DNA from: Casimicrobium huifangae | GTDB lineage: Bacteria; Pseudomonadota; Gammaproteobacteria; Burkholderiales; Casimicrobiaceae | Direction: 5' to 3' | Length of the DNA: 64,000 nucleotides | Assembly (NCBI RefSeq): GCF_009746125.1 | Contig: NZ_CP041352.1 | Location: forward strand, 3,270,436 to 3,334,435 | Shown here: in pieces, positions 1 through 8,605 of the stretch | How the letters are laid out: every line of letters starts with the position of its first letter | Numbering within the stretch: position 1 is the first letter of the stretch | Notes under the pieces: generated by a model | The model's database searches: none | Told to the model about the DNA's origin: nothing | The model's input: only the letters and a program-made list of their open reading frames with translations | Translations under genes and position numbers: made by a program

Positions 1-2
1 TG

Positions 3-1484
3 ATCACCAATGTGCGCACCGAGCGCGGTGTGGTCGCCCATGAGGTCGTCGTGCGGCAGTGCCACGACGCCGTGACCGGACAGCCGGCAAGACTGGTCAG
101 CGAAACCGATGTCAGCAGCCTGCTGGAGGCCGAGTCGGAGGCGCTGTTTCTGGCGCAGCATGACGTGCTCAGCGGCCTGCCCAACCGGGCGATGGTGCGG
201 GTGGAGTTCGATCGTCTGCTGCGCACGGCAGCACAGCCACAGACAGCGTCCGATCTGCAGATCGGCATGCTCTACATCGACATGGACCGCTTCAAGCTGG
301 TCAACGATTCGCTTGGCCACGCTATTGGCGATGAACTGCTGATCGCCATCTCGGAGCGCCTGCGTCGGTCACTGGTGGGCGGCGAGTTCATCGCCCGCGT
401 CGGTGGCGATGAATTCCTGATCCTCGCCGCGCACCCGAATGGCGGTCGCGGCTGGCTGCAGGAAATCGTCAACCGTGCCTGCGCTGAGTTTCGCGATCCA
501 GTACAAGTGGGCGATATCTTCTGGCGCGTCACGCCCAGCGTGGGCATCGCCATTTACCCCGACGATGGCCGCGACGTCACCACCCTGATGCGCCGCGCCG
601 ACCTTGCCATGTACGAGGCCAAGCGGCTCGGCGGCAACGGCGCCGTGTGGTTCAACATGTCTATGGATCAGCGCCTGCAGCAACGTCTCGAACTTGAGCG
701 CGAACTGCATGATGCGCTCGAGAAATCGCAGTTTGAGCTGCACTACCAGCCGCGCGTGGCGGTCAGCGACAACCGCATCGTGGGCGCCGAGGCGCTGGTG
801 CGCTGGCGGCATCCGTCGCGCGGCCTGATTCCGCCACGTGAATTCATCCCGCTCTGCGAAGACACCGGCCTGATCAAGCCACTCGGCCTGTGGATCGCCG
901 CCGAGGCGATGCGCCAGCAGGCGCGATGGCAGGTGGCCGGCATCCGGCTGCCGATCTCGATCAACATCTCCGCCCAGCAGATGATGGCGCCGTTCTTCGT
1001 CGACGCGATGGTAGCCCTGCTCGCCGAACATCATCGCGACCCGCAGCAGATCGAACTGGAAGTGACCGAATCAATGCTGCTCGGCCCCGACACCGACGCC
1101 AGCCGCACGCTTGAGCGGCTCATTGAGGCCGGGTTCCGCATCGCCATTGACGACTTCGGCACCGGCTACTCGAACCTGGCCAATCTTGAGCGTTATCGCG
1201 TGGATACGCTCAAGATCGACCGCTCATTCATCGTCACGCTGGACACCGCGAGCCCGATCACCGATCTCATTCTTGGCATGGCGCGCATGTTGAACATGAA
1301 AGTGGTCGCCGAGGGCGTCGACAGCCCGCGCCAGCTCCACTGGTTGCGCGAGCGCGGTTGTCAGGAATATCAAGGCTTTCTGCACAGCGAGCCGATGACA
1401 GCCGACGCGCTGTGGCAACGTCTGGGGGGATCAGGCGTCGGCGCGAACGGAATGGGTGGCGCGGGCCACGCAGGCGTCGTTTAG
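3..1484 (+). CDS. GGDEF-EAL cyclic-di-GMP turnover protein (5' partial)
   Basis: The frame is open to the left edge, so the N-terminus is missing; an internal GTG at 12 is not a convincing start. Counting from that GTG, a GGDEF domain occupies about residues 50-215, with an intact GGDEF signature near 131. An EAL domain occupies about 235-475, with EAL at 260-262 and DDFGTGYS near 380. GGDEF domains make and EAL domains hydrolyse cyclic-di-GMP, the second messenger for biofilm/motility switching. Both catalytic signatures look complete, so either activity is possible. The lost N-terminal part probably carries a sensory module (PAS-like or membrane), which cannot be seen here. It converges on the response regulator gene downstream. 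Confidence 0.93.
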   Translation: MTNVRTERGVVAHEVVVRQCHDAVTGQPARLVSETDVSSLLEAESEALFLAQHDVLSGLPNRAMVRVEFDRLLRTAAQPQTASDLQIGMLYIDMDRFKLVNDSLGHAIGDELLIAISERLRRSLVGGEFIARVGGDEFLILAAHPNGGRGWLQEIVNRACAEFRDPVQVGDIFWRVTPSVGIAIYPDDGRDVTTLMRRADLAMYEAKRLGGNGAVWFNMSMDQRLQQRLELERELHDALEKSQFELHYQPRVAVSDNRIVGAEALVRWRHPSRGLIPPREFIPLCEDTGLIKPLGLWIAAEAMRQQARWQVAGIRLPISINISAQQMMAPFFVDAMVALLAEHHRDPQQIELEVTESMLLGPDTDASRTLERLIEAGFRIAIDDFGTGYSNLANLERYRVDTLKIDRSFIVTLDTASPITDLILGMARMLNMKVVAEGVDSPRQLHWLRERGCQEYQGFLHSEPMTADALWQRLGGSGVGANGMGGAGHAGVV

Positions 1485-1493
1485 CTCGGCACG

Positions 1494-1523
1494 CTGCGCC
1501 GGTGTCGCATCCGCCCGGCGCAG
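1494..1523. terminator. Hairpin between convergent genes
   Basis: A 9-bp perfect inverted repeat (CTGCGCCGG at 1494-1502 and its complement at 1515-1523) sits between the stops of the converging GGDEF-EAL and response-regulator genes. There is no T-run, so it is at best a weak bidirectional terminator. Confidence 0.35.
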
Positions 1524-1556
1524 TGTCAACTGCCCGAATTCGCGCGCACCTGCCAG

Positions 1557-2120
1557 CTAATCCCCCGCCATCATCGGGGCATCGTCGCTGGCGTCCGAGT
1601 CGTCGAGCGCCTTGGGTTCGAGATTGAGCAACCGTTCGACGCGGGAGAACACCTCCGCGCGCGAGCAGGGTTTGCGCATGAAGTCGTCGGCGCCGATGCG
1701 TTTGACGTAATACTCCTCGGTTGCGGCTTCGTTGCCGCTCATCACAATGACCGGTACCGAGCCAACGTACTGCGAACGGCGAACACGACGCAGCACGTCG
1801 AAGCCACTGATACCGGGCAGCACAATATCAAGAAAAATCAGGCTCGGCTTGTTCTTGCGCAGCAGCTCGAGCGCGGTCTCGCCATCAAACGCTTCGAGGA
1901 TGACGAAGCCATTCTCGCGAAGCATTCGCCCCAGCGCTGCGACCATTGTCTTGGAGTCGTCAACAATCAGGATCGACGTGCCTTCCGGTACACGCCTGCG
2001 TGCCCGACGGCGCCGTTCAACGGGCTGCGCTGGCCCGCCCGTAGTGGTGGGTTCACCAGGGCGAGTGTCGGCCGCCGGTGTGGGCAATGGACGACGTCTG
2101 AAAAAACCCAGCAAAGACAT
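1557..2120 (-). CDS. Single-domain response regulator with basic N-terminal extension
   Basis: A CheY-like receiver domain covers about residues 49-165 of 187. The acidic pair is D54-D55, the phospho-acceptor is D98 (FLDIVLPG), the switch Ser is near 128 (MSG) and the conserved Lys is K150. No output domain follows; the C-terminus is a short acidic tail. The N-terminal ~48 residues are Pro/Arg-rich and low in complexity. I chose ATG at 2120 because a purine-rich AGGGGGG ribosome site lies just upstream; the longer open frame to 2291 has no comparable site. Stand-alone receivers of this kind act in PilG/PilH- or chemotaxis-type pathways by protein-protein contact, but no partner kinase is in the window. 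Confidence 0.88.
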   Translation of the reverse strand: MSLLGFFRRRPLPTPAADTRPGEPTTTGGPAQPVERRRRARRRVPEGTSILIVDDSKTMVAALGRMLRENGFVILEAFDGETALELLRKNKPSLIFLDIVLPGISGFDVLRRVRRSQYVGSVPVIVMSGNEAATEEYYVKRIGADDFMRKPCSRAEVFSRVERLLNLEPKALDDSDASDDAPMMAGD

Positions 2121-2343
2121 AATCCCCCCTTTTTTACTCGGCCCCCCTACTGCTTTGACCACTGGGCCGTCGCACCTTGCGCGAGCGCGTACGCAACACT
2201 TCGAAGATTGGCTCTTTTCCCGAGATGCTTCAAGCTTAGCGCAATGCCGCAGCAACGGCACCTCCGCCTGATTGCGGGGCTTTCGCTGCAAAGCGAGGCA
2301 GGCGCCCCGAAGAGGCGCTGCAGCAAACGGTTGCGGCGATCAA

Positions 2344-2709
2344 TCACCCCATCACAAACACGCAAAGCTTGTTGCCGTCAAGATCCCGAAAGTACCCCGC
2401 GTAGAACCCGGTGCCACGCGACCCCGCCGCCCCTTCATCCGTTGCACCAAGACTGATGGCTTTGGCGTAGATGCGATCGACGTCTTCTTTCGAGCGCATG
2501 GCCAGCGCCACCATCACGCCGTTGCCCACAGTCGCGGGCTCGCCGTTGAACGGCTTCATCACGGCCAGGCTGGCCCCGCGCTTCTGCCCCCAGGACACGC
2601 CTGTCTCCGACTCCCAGCTGCGGGTGGCGCCGACTTCGGCCATCAAGGCGTCGTAAAAAGCAAATGCACGCGGCAGATCGTTGGAGCCCAGGGTAACGTA
2701 GCCAATCAT
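2344..2709 (-). CDS. VOC (glyoxalase/bleomycin-resistance) superfamily protein
   Basis: A 121-residue protein with the paired beta-alpha-beta-beta-beta fold typical of VOC metalloenzymes. The first module starts MIGYVTLGSNDLPRAFAFYD. The second ends with a DLDGNKLCVFV strand, as in lactoylglutathione-lyase relatives. Metal ligands cannot be assigned with certainty and the substrate is unknown. It lies upstream of, and in the same direction as, the response regulator, but a gap of more than 200 bp argues against tight co-transcription. Confidence 0.82.
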   Translation of the reverse strand: MIGYVTLGSNDLPRAFAFYDALMAEVGATRSWESETGVSWGQKRGASLAVMKPFNGEPATVGNGVMVALAMRSKEDVDRIYAKAISLGATDEGAAGSRGTGFYAGYFRDLDGNKLCVFVMG

Positions 2710-2869
2710 CGCAATCTCCGTCGAACCGATAGATGGACGGCAAGTCTATCGCTGCCACCGCCATCCGGCACGCGCACCCGCCATTCGTCGCAACGGGCTT
2801 GGTGACTGCCACAGGGAATGCAAAATCCCGCTACGCCTGATGCTCTGGGCGGAACGCGACGGAGTGGCG

Positions 2870-4150
2870 ATGGCGATATTCACAAAAGGGCGAGTCGTCG
2901 GCTCGCTGGTACTGCTGGGGCTGGGTGGCTTGCTGTGGGGCGGCTACGCGCTGCAGATGAAGCTGGGAGCGCCAGATGAAAAGCCGCGCTACAAGGTGGC
3001 GGATGTTGATCGCGGGGCGATCGTGCAGTTTGTCACGGCAACGGGGACGCTGAACCCGGTGGGACTGGTCAACGTGGGCACGCAGGTGTCCGGCACTGTC
3101 AGCGAACTTTCGGCGGACTTCAATGATCGCGTGAAGCGCGGGCAGGTGTTGCTGAAGCTTGACCCCACCCTGCTCAATGCCCAGGTCAAGCAGGCCACTG
3201 CCTCACTGGAGGCGGCGCGAGCCCAGTTGACGCTGGCTGACAGCAACTACAACCGCAACCTGAAACTGGTCGAACAGGGCTTCATCTCGCGCGCCACGCT
3301 GGAGCAGTTACGGCAGGCACTGGACGCAGCGAAGTCGCAGGTTGATCTCAGCCGTGCGCAATTGGAGCGCGCACAGGCCGATGTGGCCAACAGCATCATC
3401 CGCTCGCCCATCGACGGCGTGATCATCAAGCGCACCGCCGATCTTGGACAAACCGTCGCCGCCAGCTTCCAGACTCCCAACCTGTTCACCATCGCGCGTG
3501 ATCTCAAGCAGATGCAGATCGACACCAACGTCTCCGAGGCAGATGTTGGTCTGCTCAAGGCGGGCCAGGCAGTGCGCTTTGTGGTGGATGCCTTTCCGGA
3601 GCGTGACTTCGAGGGCAAGGTACGTCAATTCCGTCTGTCGCCGAACGTCACGCAGAATGTTGTGACCTACAACGTGGTGATTGAGGTCGACAACCCCGAT
3701 GAGCTGCTGAAGCCAGGCCTCACGGCGCAGGTGCGCATCATCACCGCCAACAAGCCGGACGCACTGCGGGTGCCCACCGCTTCACTGCGCTATCGGCCGA
3801 GCGAGTTTGAAATCGCCATGGACACGGTCAAGAAAAAGATGCTCGGCGAAAAAACGGCTGACGAGAAGGCGAAAGGCAAAGAAAGCGACAAGGCAAAGGA
3901 CGCTGACAAAGCCGCCGCCGAGGCCGACAGCACCGACGAGCTAGGGTTGCGCACCAAATCCGGCGAGCGGCTGTACCGCATCTACCGCATCACTGACGGC
4001 AAGGACGTGAAAGTGCCGCAGCGCGCCGAGCCGGTCGACGTCGTCATTGGCGTCGCCAACAGCAAGTTCACCGAAATTGTGAAGGGCCCGCTGACCGCCG
4101 GCGACCGCGTTGTGGTGCGCTCACTGCTGGCCGACCCGACCAGGCAGTAG
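2870..4150 (+). CDS. Periplasmic adaptor (membrane fusion) subunit of a MacAB-type ABC exporter
   Basis: An HlyD/RND-type adaptor of about 426 residues that bridges an inner-membrane ABC transporter to an outer-membrane TolC-like duct. A single N-terminal membrane anchor (about residues 8-27) is followed by a split lipoyl domain (VGTQVSGTVSEL ... RSPIDGVIIKR). Between the lipoyl halves is a helical hairpin rich in Ala, Gln and Leu (about 100-165), followed by beta-barrel and membrane-proximal domains. Around residues 318-362 there is a Lys/Asp/Ala/Glu-rich charged insertion. ATG at 2870 follows GGAGTGG at good spacing and puts the anchor right at the N-terminus; an in-frame ATG at 2840 is less likely. 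The ATPase gene follows after 18 bp. Confidence 0.9.
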   Translation: MAIFTKGRVVGSLVLLGLGGLLWGGYALQMKLGAPDEKPRYKVADVDRGAIVQFVTATGTLNPVGLVNVGTQVSGTVSELSADFNDRVKRGQVLLKLDPTLLNAQVKQATASLEAARAQLTLADSNYNRNLKLVEQGFISRATLEQLRQALDAAKSQVDLSRAQLERAQADVANSIIRSPIDGVIIKRTADLGQTVAASFQTPNLFTIARDLKQMQIDTNVSEADVGLLKAGQAVRFVVDAFPERDFEGKVRQFRLSPNVTQNVVTYNVVIEVDNPDELLKPGLTAQVRIITANKPDALRVPTASLRYRPSEFEIAMDTVKKKMLGEKTADEKAKGKESDKAKDADKAAAEADSTDELGLRTKSGERLYRIYRITDGKDVKVPQRAEPVDVVIGVANSKFTEIVKGPLTAGDRVVVRSLLADPTRQ

Positions 4151-4168
4151 CGGCACGGAACGCAACCC

Positions 4169-4942
4169 ATGACCACCGCACTCGTCGAATTGCGCGACGT
4201 TCGCAAGAGTTATTTCAGCAATCGCATTGAAACGCCCGTATTGCATGGCATCAATCTGGCGATGCAGCGTGGCGAGTTCGTCGCGATCATGGGGCAATCC
4301 GGGTCCGGCAAATCAACGCTGATGAACGTGCTTGGCTGCCTCGACACACCGACTTCGGGCAGTTACTCGCTGGCTGGAGAAGACGTTGGCAGCCTCTCCC
4401 GTGCCGCGCTGGCCGGATTGCGCAACCGCACCATCGGCTTTGTCTTTCAGAGTTTCAACCTGCTCAAGCGCATGTCGATCCTTGACAACGTGGCGCTGCC
4501 GCTGATCTACGCCGGTGTCAACCGCAAACAGGCGCGCGAGCGCGCGCAGCACCAGCTCGTACGCGTTGGCCTCGGTGAACTGGCGCGGCGGCAGCCCAAC
4601 CAGCTTTCGGGCGGCCAGCAGCAGCGCGTCGCCATTGCGCGGGCACTGGTTGCCGATCCGCCGCTGATCCTGGCCGATGAGCCGACCGGGAACCTCGACA
4701 CCCGCACCAGTGCCGACATCATGGCGGTGCTCACCGAGCTCAATCGCGATCGCGGACAAAGCATCATCCTGGTCACCCACGAGCCGGACATCGCGGCATT
4801 TGCGCGGCGGCTGGTTCGCCTGAAGGACGGGCTGGTGCTCTACGACGGCCCGGCGCGCGAAGGTTTGCGTGAACTGGCACAGGAAGAAGCGGTCAACCTG
4901 GCAGGCAGCCTGAGCACGGCTACCACTGAGGAGCAGGCATGA
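4169..4942 (+). CDS. MacB/LolD-type ABC transporter ATP-binding protein
   Basis: A 257-residue nucleotide-binding subunit. Walker A GQSGSGKST is at residues 42-50, the ABC signature LSGGQQQRVAIARAL near 146-160, Walker B with ILADEPTGNLD near 167-177 and the H-loop in TH(EPD) near 200. These features match the family that pairs with FtsX-like permeases (MacB, LolD). Here the ATPase and permease are separate polypeptides rather than the fused E. coli MacB. The stop overlaps the permease start (ATGA at 4939-4942), indicating translational coupling. The exported substrate could be a macrolide-like compound, peptide or siderophore; the sequence does not say which. Confidence 0.94.
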   Translation: MTTALVELRDVRKSYFSNRIETPVLHGINLAMQRGEFVAIMGQSGSGKSTLMNVLGCLDTPTSGSYSLAGEDVGSLSRAALAGLRNRTIGFVFQSFNLLKRMSILDNVALPLIYAGVNRKQARERAQHQLVRVGLGELARRQPNQLSGGQQQRVAIARALVADPPLILADEPTGNLDTRTSADIMAVLTELNRDRGQSIILVTHEPDIAAFARRLVRLKDGLVLYDGPAREGLRELAQEEAVNLAGSLSTATTEEQA

Positions 4943-6162
4943 AATTCACGCAATTGCTTGCTGAATCCGCCGGTGCCATGCTGGCCAACCCGCTGCGCAC
5001 CTTGCTGACCATGCTGGGCATCATCATCGGGATCGCCAGCGTTGTACTGATGCTGGCGGTGGGCGATGGCATCAAGGCATTCATCGACAAGCAGCTCGCA
5101 GTGCTCGGCAGTAACCTGGTTCTGGTGCAGGCCGACATGCGCAAGTCCGCTGGCGCGCGACTGCGCACCGGCACCGTACAGACGCTGACGCTGGACGACG
5201 CCGAGGCGGTGAACCGCTTGCCGAGCGTGGTCGGCGCAGCGCCGATGCTGACGACGTTTTCGCAGATTTCGGTGGGCAACGACAACAGCAATACGCAGGT
5301 GCAGGGCACCACACCGGCCTCGTTCCGCATCCGCAATCTGCGCATGGCGAAAGGCAGCCCGATCACCGAGGTTGACGTGGCCAGCGTCGCGCGCGTTGCC
5401 GTGCTGGGCAAAAAGACCGCCGAGCAGCTGTTCTACAAAGCCGATCCCATTGGCCAGACCATTCGAATTGACAACCAGAGTTTTCAGGTTACGGGTGTAC
5501 TCGATAACGAGGGCCAGAGCTTTGACGCCGGCGATATCGGCGAAATCGTGATCGTGCCGATTTCCACGGCGCGCGTATCGCTCATACGCACGGCGTCACC
5601 TCGCAGCGTGCAATACGTGGTGGCGCAGTCGAAATCGGCCGAATCCGTCAACGACATGGTGGTCGATATCAAGGAGCTGCTGCGTGACCGTCACCGCATT
5701 CGCGCTGACGACGAGGACGACTTCCGCGTGGTCAACTTTGGCGAATTCGCCAAGTCGGGGGCGGCAATCGCAACCGGTCTGTCGGTGGCGCTGGGTTTCA
5801 TCGGCGCGATCTCGCTGGTGGTGGGTGGCATCGGCATCATGAACATCATGCTGGTATCGGTCACCGAGCGGACGCGCGAGATCGGTATCCGCATGGCGAT
5901 CGGCGCGCGTCCGTCGGACGTGCTGTGGCAATTTCTGATTGAGGCGGTAGCCATTTGCGTGGTCAGCGGCCTGATTGGCATCGCACTGTCGGCTGCTCTG
6001 GCGGCAGCTGTCTCATCCAGCGGCAAATTCGAGCTGGTGGTCGGCATCAAGGCCATCCTGATCGCCACCCTGTTCAGCGGCGCGGTTGGCGTGTTCTTCG
6101 GCTTTTATCCGGCACGGCGGGCGTCGAAACTGCAGCCAGTGGAGTGTCTGCGCTACGAATAG
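4939..6162 (+). CDS. MacB-type FtsX-family ABC permease
   Basis: A 407-residue permease with the MacB/FtsX layout: an N-terminal transmembrane helix at about 21-44 (TLLTMLGIIIGIASVVLML) and a large periplasmic domain (about 45-270). Three C-terminal helices follow at about 280-400, including the conserved VSVTERTREIGIRMAIGA coupling segment. It should assemble with the ATPase gene it overlaps and with the adaptor encoded two genes upstream to form a tripartite efflux pump. An outer-membrane TolC-like partner is not encoded nearby, so a housekeeping one is presumed. Confidence 0.94.
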   Translation: MKFTQLLAESAGAMLANPLRTLLTMLGIIIGIASVVLMLAVGDGIKAFIDKQLAVLGSNLVLVQADMRKSAGARLRTGTVQTLTLDDAEAVNRLPSVVGAAPMLTTFSQISVGNDNSNTQVQGTTPASFRIRNLRMAKGSPITEVDVASVARVAVLGKKTAEQLFYKADPIGQTIRIDNQSFQVTGVLDNEGQSFDAGDIGEIVIVPISTARVSLIRTASPRSVQYVVAQSKSAESVNDMVVDIKELLRDRHRIRADDEDDFRVVNFGEFAKSGAAIATGLSVALGFIGAISLVVGGIGIMNIMLVSVTERTREIGIRMAIGARPSDVLWQFLIEAVAICVVSGLIGIALSAALAAAVSSSGKFELVVGIKAILIATLFSGAVGVFFGFYPARRASKLQPVECLRYE

Positions 6163-6205
6163 CTGATCGCCCGGTCAGCGCCGGCAATTCAGCGAAAATA
6201 GGGGA

Positions 6206-8587
6206 GTGATCCCAAACGACTTCATCGCCCAGCTGCTGTCGCGCGTCGACGTCGTCGAGGTGATCGACCGCTTTGTACCGCTGAAGAAGGCCGGCCAGAA
6301 CTATCAGGCCTGCTGCCCGTTCCACAAGGAAAAATCGCCCTCGTTCTCTGTCAGCCCGACCAAGCAGTTCTACCACTGCTTCGGCTGCGGTGCGCATGGC
6401 TCGGCCATTACCTTCCTGATGGAATATGGCGGAAAGAGCTTCCCCGATGCCGTTGAGGAGCTGGCGCAAAACGTCGGCCTCACCGTGCCGCGCGACAACT
6501 CGCGACCGGCCGACCCGCAGGCGGGCGGCCTGTTCGACGTGATGCTCACCGCTGCGGGCTTTTACAAGCAGCAACTGAAGCATTCGCCGATCGCGATTGA
6601 CTACTTCAAGAAGCGCGGTGTCAGCGGCGAGGTCGCACGCCGCTTTCATCTGGGCTGGGCGCCGGCCGGCTGGCAGCCTCTGGCAGAGGCCTTTGACGAC
6701 TACGCCGACAACCAGTTGCTGGAAACCGCCGGGCTGGTCACCACTGGCGACGCCGGCAAACGCTACGACCGCTTTCGCGAACGGGTGATGTTCCCGATCC
6801 TGAATCAGCAGGGCGCGGTGATCGCGTTTGGCGGGCGCATTCTCGGTTCCAAGGATGACGGCAATGGCCCGAAATACCTGAACTCCCCCGAGACGCCGAT
6901 CTTCAGCAAGGGGCGCGAACTGTATGGCCTGTTTCAGGCGCAGGGCGCAATCCGCAAGGTGAATCGCGTGCTGGTGGTTGAGGGCTACATGGACGTGGTC
7001 GCGCTGGCGCAGTACGGCGTGGAGTATGTCGTGGCCACACTCGGCACCGCGACCACCGAAGCGCATGTGCAGCGCCTGATGCGGCTGGCCGACGAAGTGG
7101 TGTTCAGCTTTGATGGCGACAGCGCCGGCCAGCGCGCTGCCTGGCGTGCGCTCGAGAACGCGCTGCCGGCGCTGCGCGACGGCAAGCAGATCCGCTTCCT
7201 GTTCCTGCCCGAAGAACACGACCCCGACAGCTACGTGCGTGAGCATGGTCGCGAGGCATTCGAGGAGTACGTCGCCAACGCCTTGCCATTGTCGCAGTAC
7301 TGGATTGATGAGCTCAACAAGCGCCACCCCGGTGATAGCGCGGAGGCCAAGGCAGCGCGCGCCGCAGCGGCACGTTCGCACCTGGAGCTGGTGAGCGCAC
7401 CGATGCTGCGCGAGTCACTGGGAACGGTCCTTGCCAAAGACACTGAACTTTCGCTTGCATCGGTACTGCCACCAGTTAAGCGCGCTGCTCCGACCGAGGA
7501 AGAGCAACAGACCAGCTACAGACAATATTCCGGAGTCAGACCGCCACCTCTACGATTTGATCCGTTAGAAAAGCGTCTACTGCTTCAATCGAGGCGGATT
7601 CTTGCTCAGCCCAAACTCGCGATGGTCATTGCCGGAACTGTGCCAGCTAAGGCGGACGAGACCAATTTCGCGTTAAGACTCTTGATCGCCGTGGCAAATC
7701 AAGCGATCAAGATGGATGGGCCATCTCACTTTGGTATTTGGCATGCACAGTTCGAGCAGACAGACTTCGCGTCTACCGTATCAAGTTTATTAGTAGACAA
7801 AGATGTCGACATAGATGAGAGAGTGCCCTTCGAGGAAGCTGAGAGCGAGCTACGTGAGCTACGTAATCAGATTGAGTCGGGGACACTATTTCAGTCAACT
7901 CAGGTAGTGTCCGTCCCACAGAATCTCGCCAATCTCGGAATTCTTGCTCTCGGACCGCGACGTCAAGCGACTACTGCAAATGCTCTGCCCCTCCCCCCTG
8001 GTGGGGGAGGGGTTGGGGAGAGGGGGATGATGGCCTCCCAGCCACCAGCACCTGGGGCGCAGCCGTCACCCTCTCCCCTGCCCCTCTCCCCTCAAGGGAG
8101 AGGGGAAGACGCTGCGCACCGTCTTCGCGACTTCGCACGCGAACTACGTGCCAATCAAACCCCTTGGGAGCAGGAGTTATGGCAAGAGCTTCGCGCCCAC
8201 CGCTTCGCCGACGTGAAATTCAAGCGGCAGCAGCCGATTGGTCCCTACATTGCGGATTTTGTTGCCCTATCCAGATCAGTCGTTGTCGAACTAGATGGAT
8301 CACAGCATTCTCAAAACGCTGACTACGATCAGAAGCGCGATGACTTTCTCAGACAGGAAGGCTTTCGGGTAATTCGCGTCTGGAACAATGAATGGACTGA
8401 AAATCGGTCGGGCGTTCTTGATGCGATCTGGGCAGCCGTCACCGACAACCCCGGCGTCGGGCAGTCATCACTTTCCGGTGCCAGCGACCCGGATCAAACC
8501 CCGGACGACGATCTCGACGACATCCCGTTCGACTTCAACGCCAACTTCGCGCCGTCGCCGGACGACCAGCACGACGCGCCTTTCTAG
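6206..8587 (+). CDS. dnaG: DNA primase DnaG with C-terminal DUF559 nuclease-like insertion
   Basis: The replicative primase, which synthesises RNA primers for lagging-strand replication. GTG at 6206 fits the family N-terminus MIPxxFI. The zinc ribbon uses C37, H40, C58 and C61. The TOPRIM core contains VEGYMDVVAL (near 258) and FDGDSAG (near 300). A divergent helicase-binding region spans about 420-575. At 793 residues it is some 170-200 longer than typical DnaG. The excess (about 595-745) is a low-complexity linker encoded by palindromic C/G-tract DNA plus a DUF559 (Vsr/PD-(D/E)XK-like) domain containing YIADFVAL and VVVELDGSQH. An acidic tail ends the protein. Sample GC falls from about 70% (7081-7140) to about 45-52% in 60-base blocks of the 3' third. 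Core primase identity is certain; whether the insertion is translated or removed is unknown. Confidence 0.95.
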   Translation: MIPNDFIAQLLSRVDVVEVIDRFVPLKKAGQNYQACCPFHKEKSPSFSVSPTKQFYHCFGCGAHGSAITFLMEYGGKSFPDAVEELAQNVGLTVPRDNSRPADPQAGGLFDVMLTAAGFYKQQLKHSPIAIDYFKKRGVSGEVARRFHLGWAPAGWQPLAEAFDDYADNQLLETAGLVTTGDAGKRYDRFRERVMFPILNQQGAVIAFGGRILGSKDDGNGPKYLNSPETPIFSKGRELYGLFQAQGAIRKVNRVLVVEGYMDVVALAQYGVEYVVATLGTATTEAHVQRLMRLADEVVFSFDGDSAGQRAAWRALENALPALRDGKQIRFLFLPEEHDPDSYVREHGREAFEEYVANALPLSQYWIDELNKRHPGDSAEAKAARAAAARSHLELVSAPMLRESLGTVLAKDTELSLASVLPPVKRAAPTEEEQQTSYRQYSGVRPPPLRFDPLEKRLLLQSRRILAQPKLAMVIAGTVPAKADETNFALRLLIAVANQAIKMDGPSHFGIWHAQFEQTDFASTVSSLLVDKDVDIDERVPFEEAESELRELRNQIESGTLFQSTQVVSVPQNLANLGILALGPRRQATTANALPLPPGGGGVGERGMMASQPPAPGAQPSPSPLPLSPQGRGEDAAHRLRDFARELRANQTPWEQELWQELRAHRFADVKFKRQQPIGPYIADFVALSRSVVVELDGSQHSQNADYDQKRDDFLRQEGFRVIRVWNNEWTENRSGVLDAIWAAVTDNPGVGQSSLSGASDPDQTPDDDLDDIPFDFNANFAPSPDDQHDAPF
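7988..8012. repeat. C/G-tract inverted repeat at the start of the DUF559 insertion
   Basis: A perfect 10-bp palindrome (CCCCTCCCCC at 7988-7997, its complement at 8003-8012) with a 5-nt loop, lying in frame in dnaG just 5' of the DUF559 segment. Confidence 0.75.
8081..8105. repeat. Second C/G-tract inverted repeat before DUF559
   Basis: A perfect 10-bp palindrome (CCCCTCTCCC at 8081-8090, its complement at 8096-8105) with a 5-nt loop. It encodes the linker PLPLSPQGRGE directly before the DUF559 fold. Such tracts commonly precede stand-alone DUF559 reading frames. Confidence 0.75.
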
Positions 8588-8605
8588 TTCACACTGCTCA
8601 ATCTC

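Noticed and set aside
6074-7381. 435-codon reading frame antisense to dnaG
   Set aside because: It is fully explained as the complement of GC-rich dnaG codons; no protein family, no ribosome site and no codon bias of its own.
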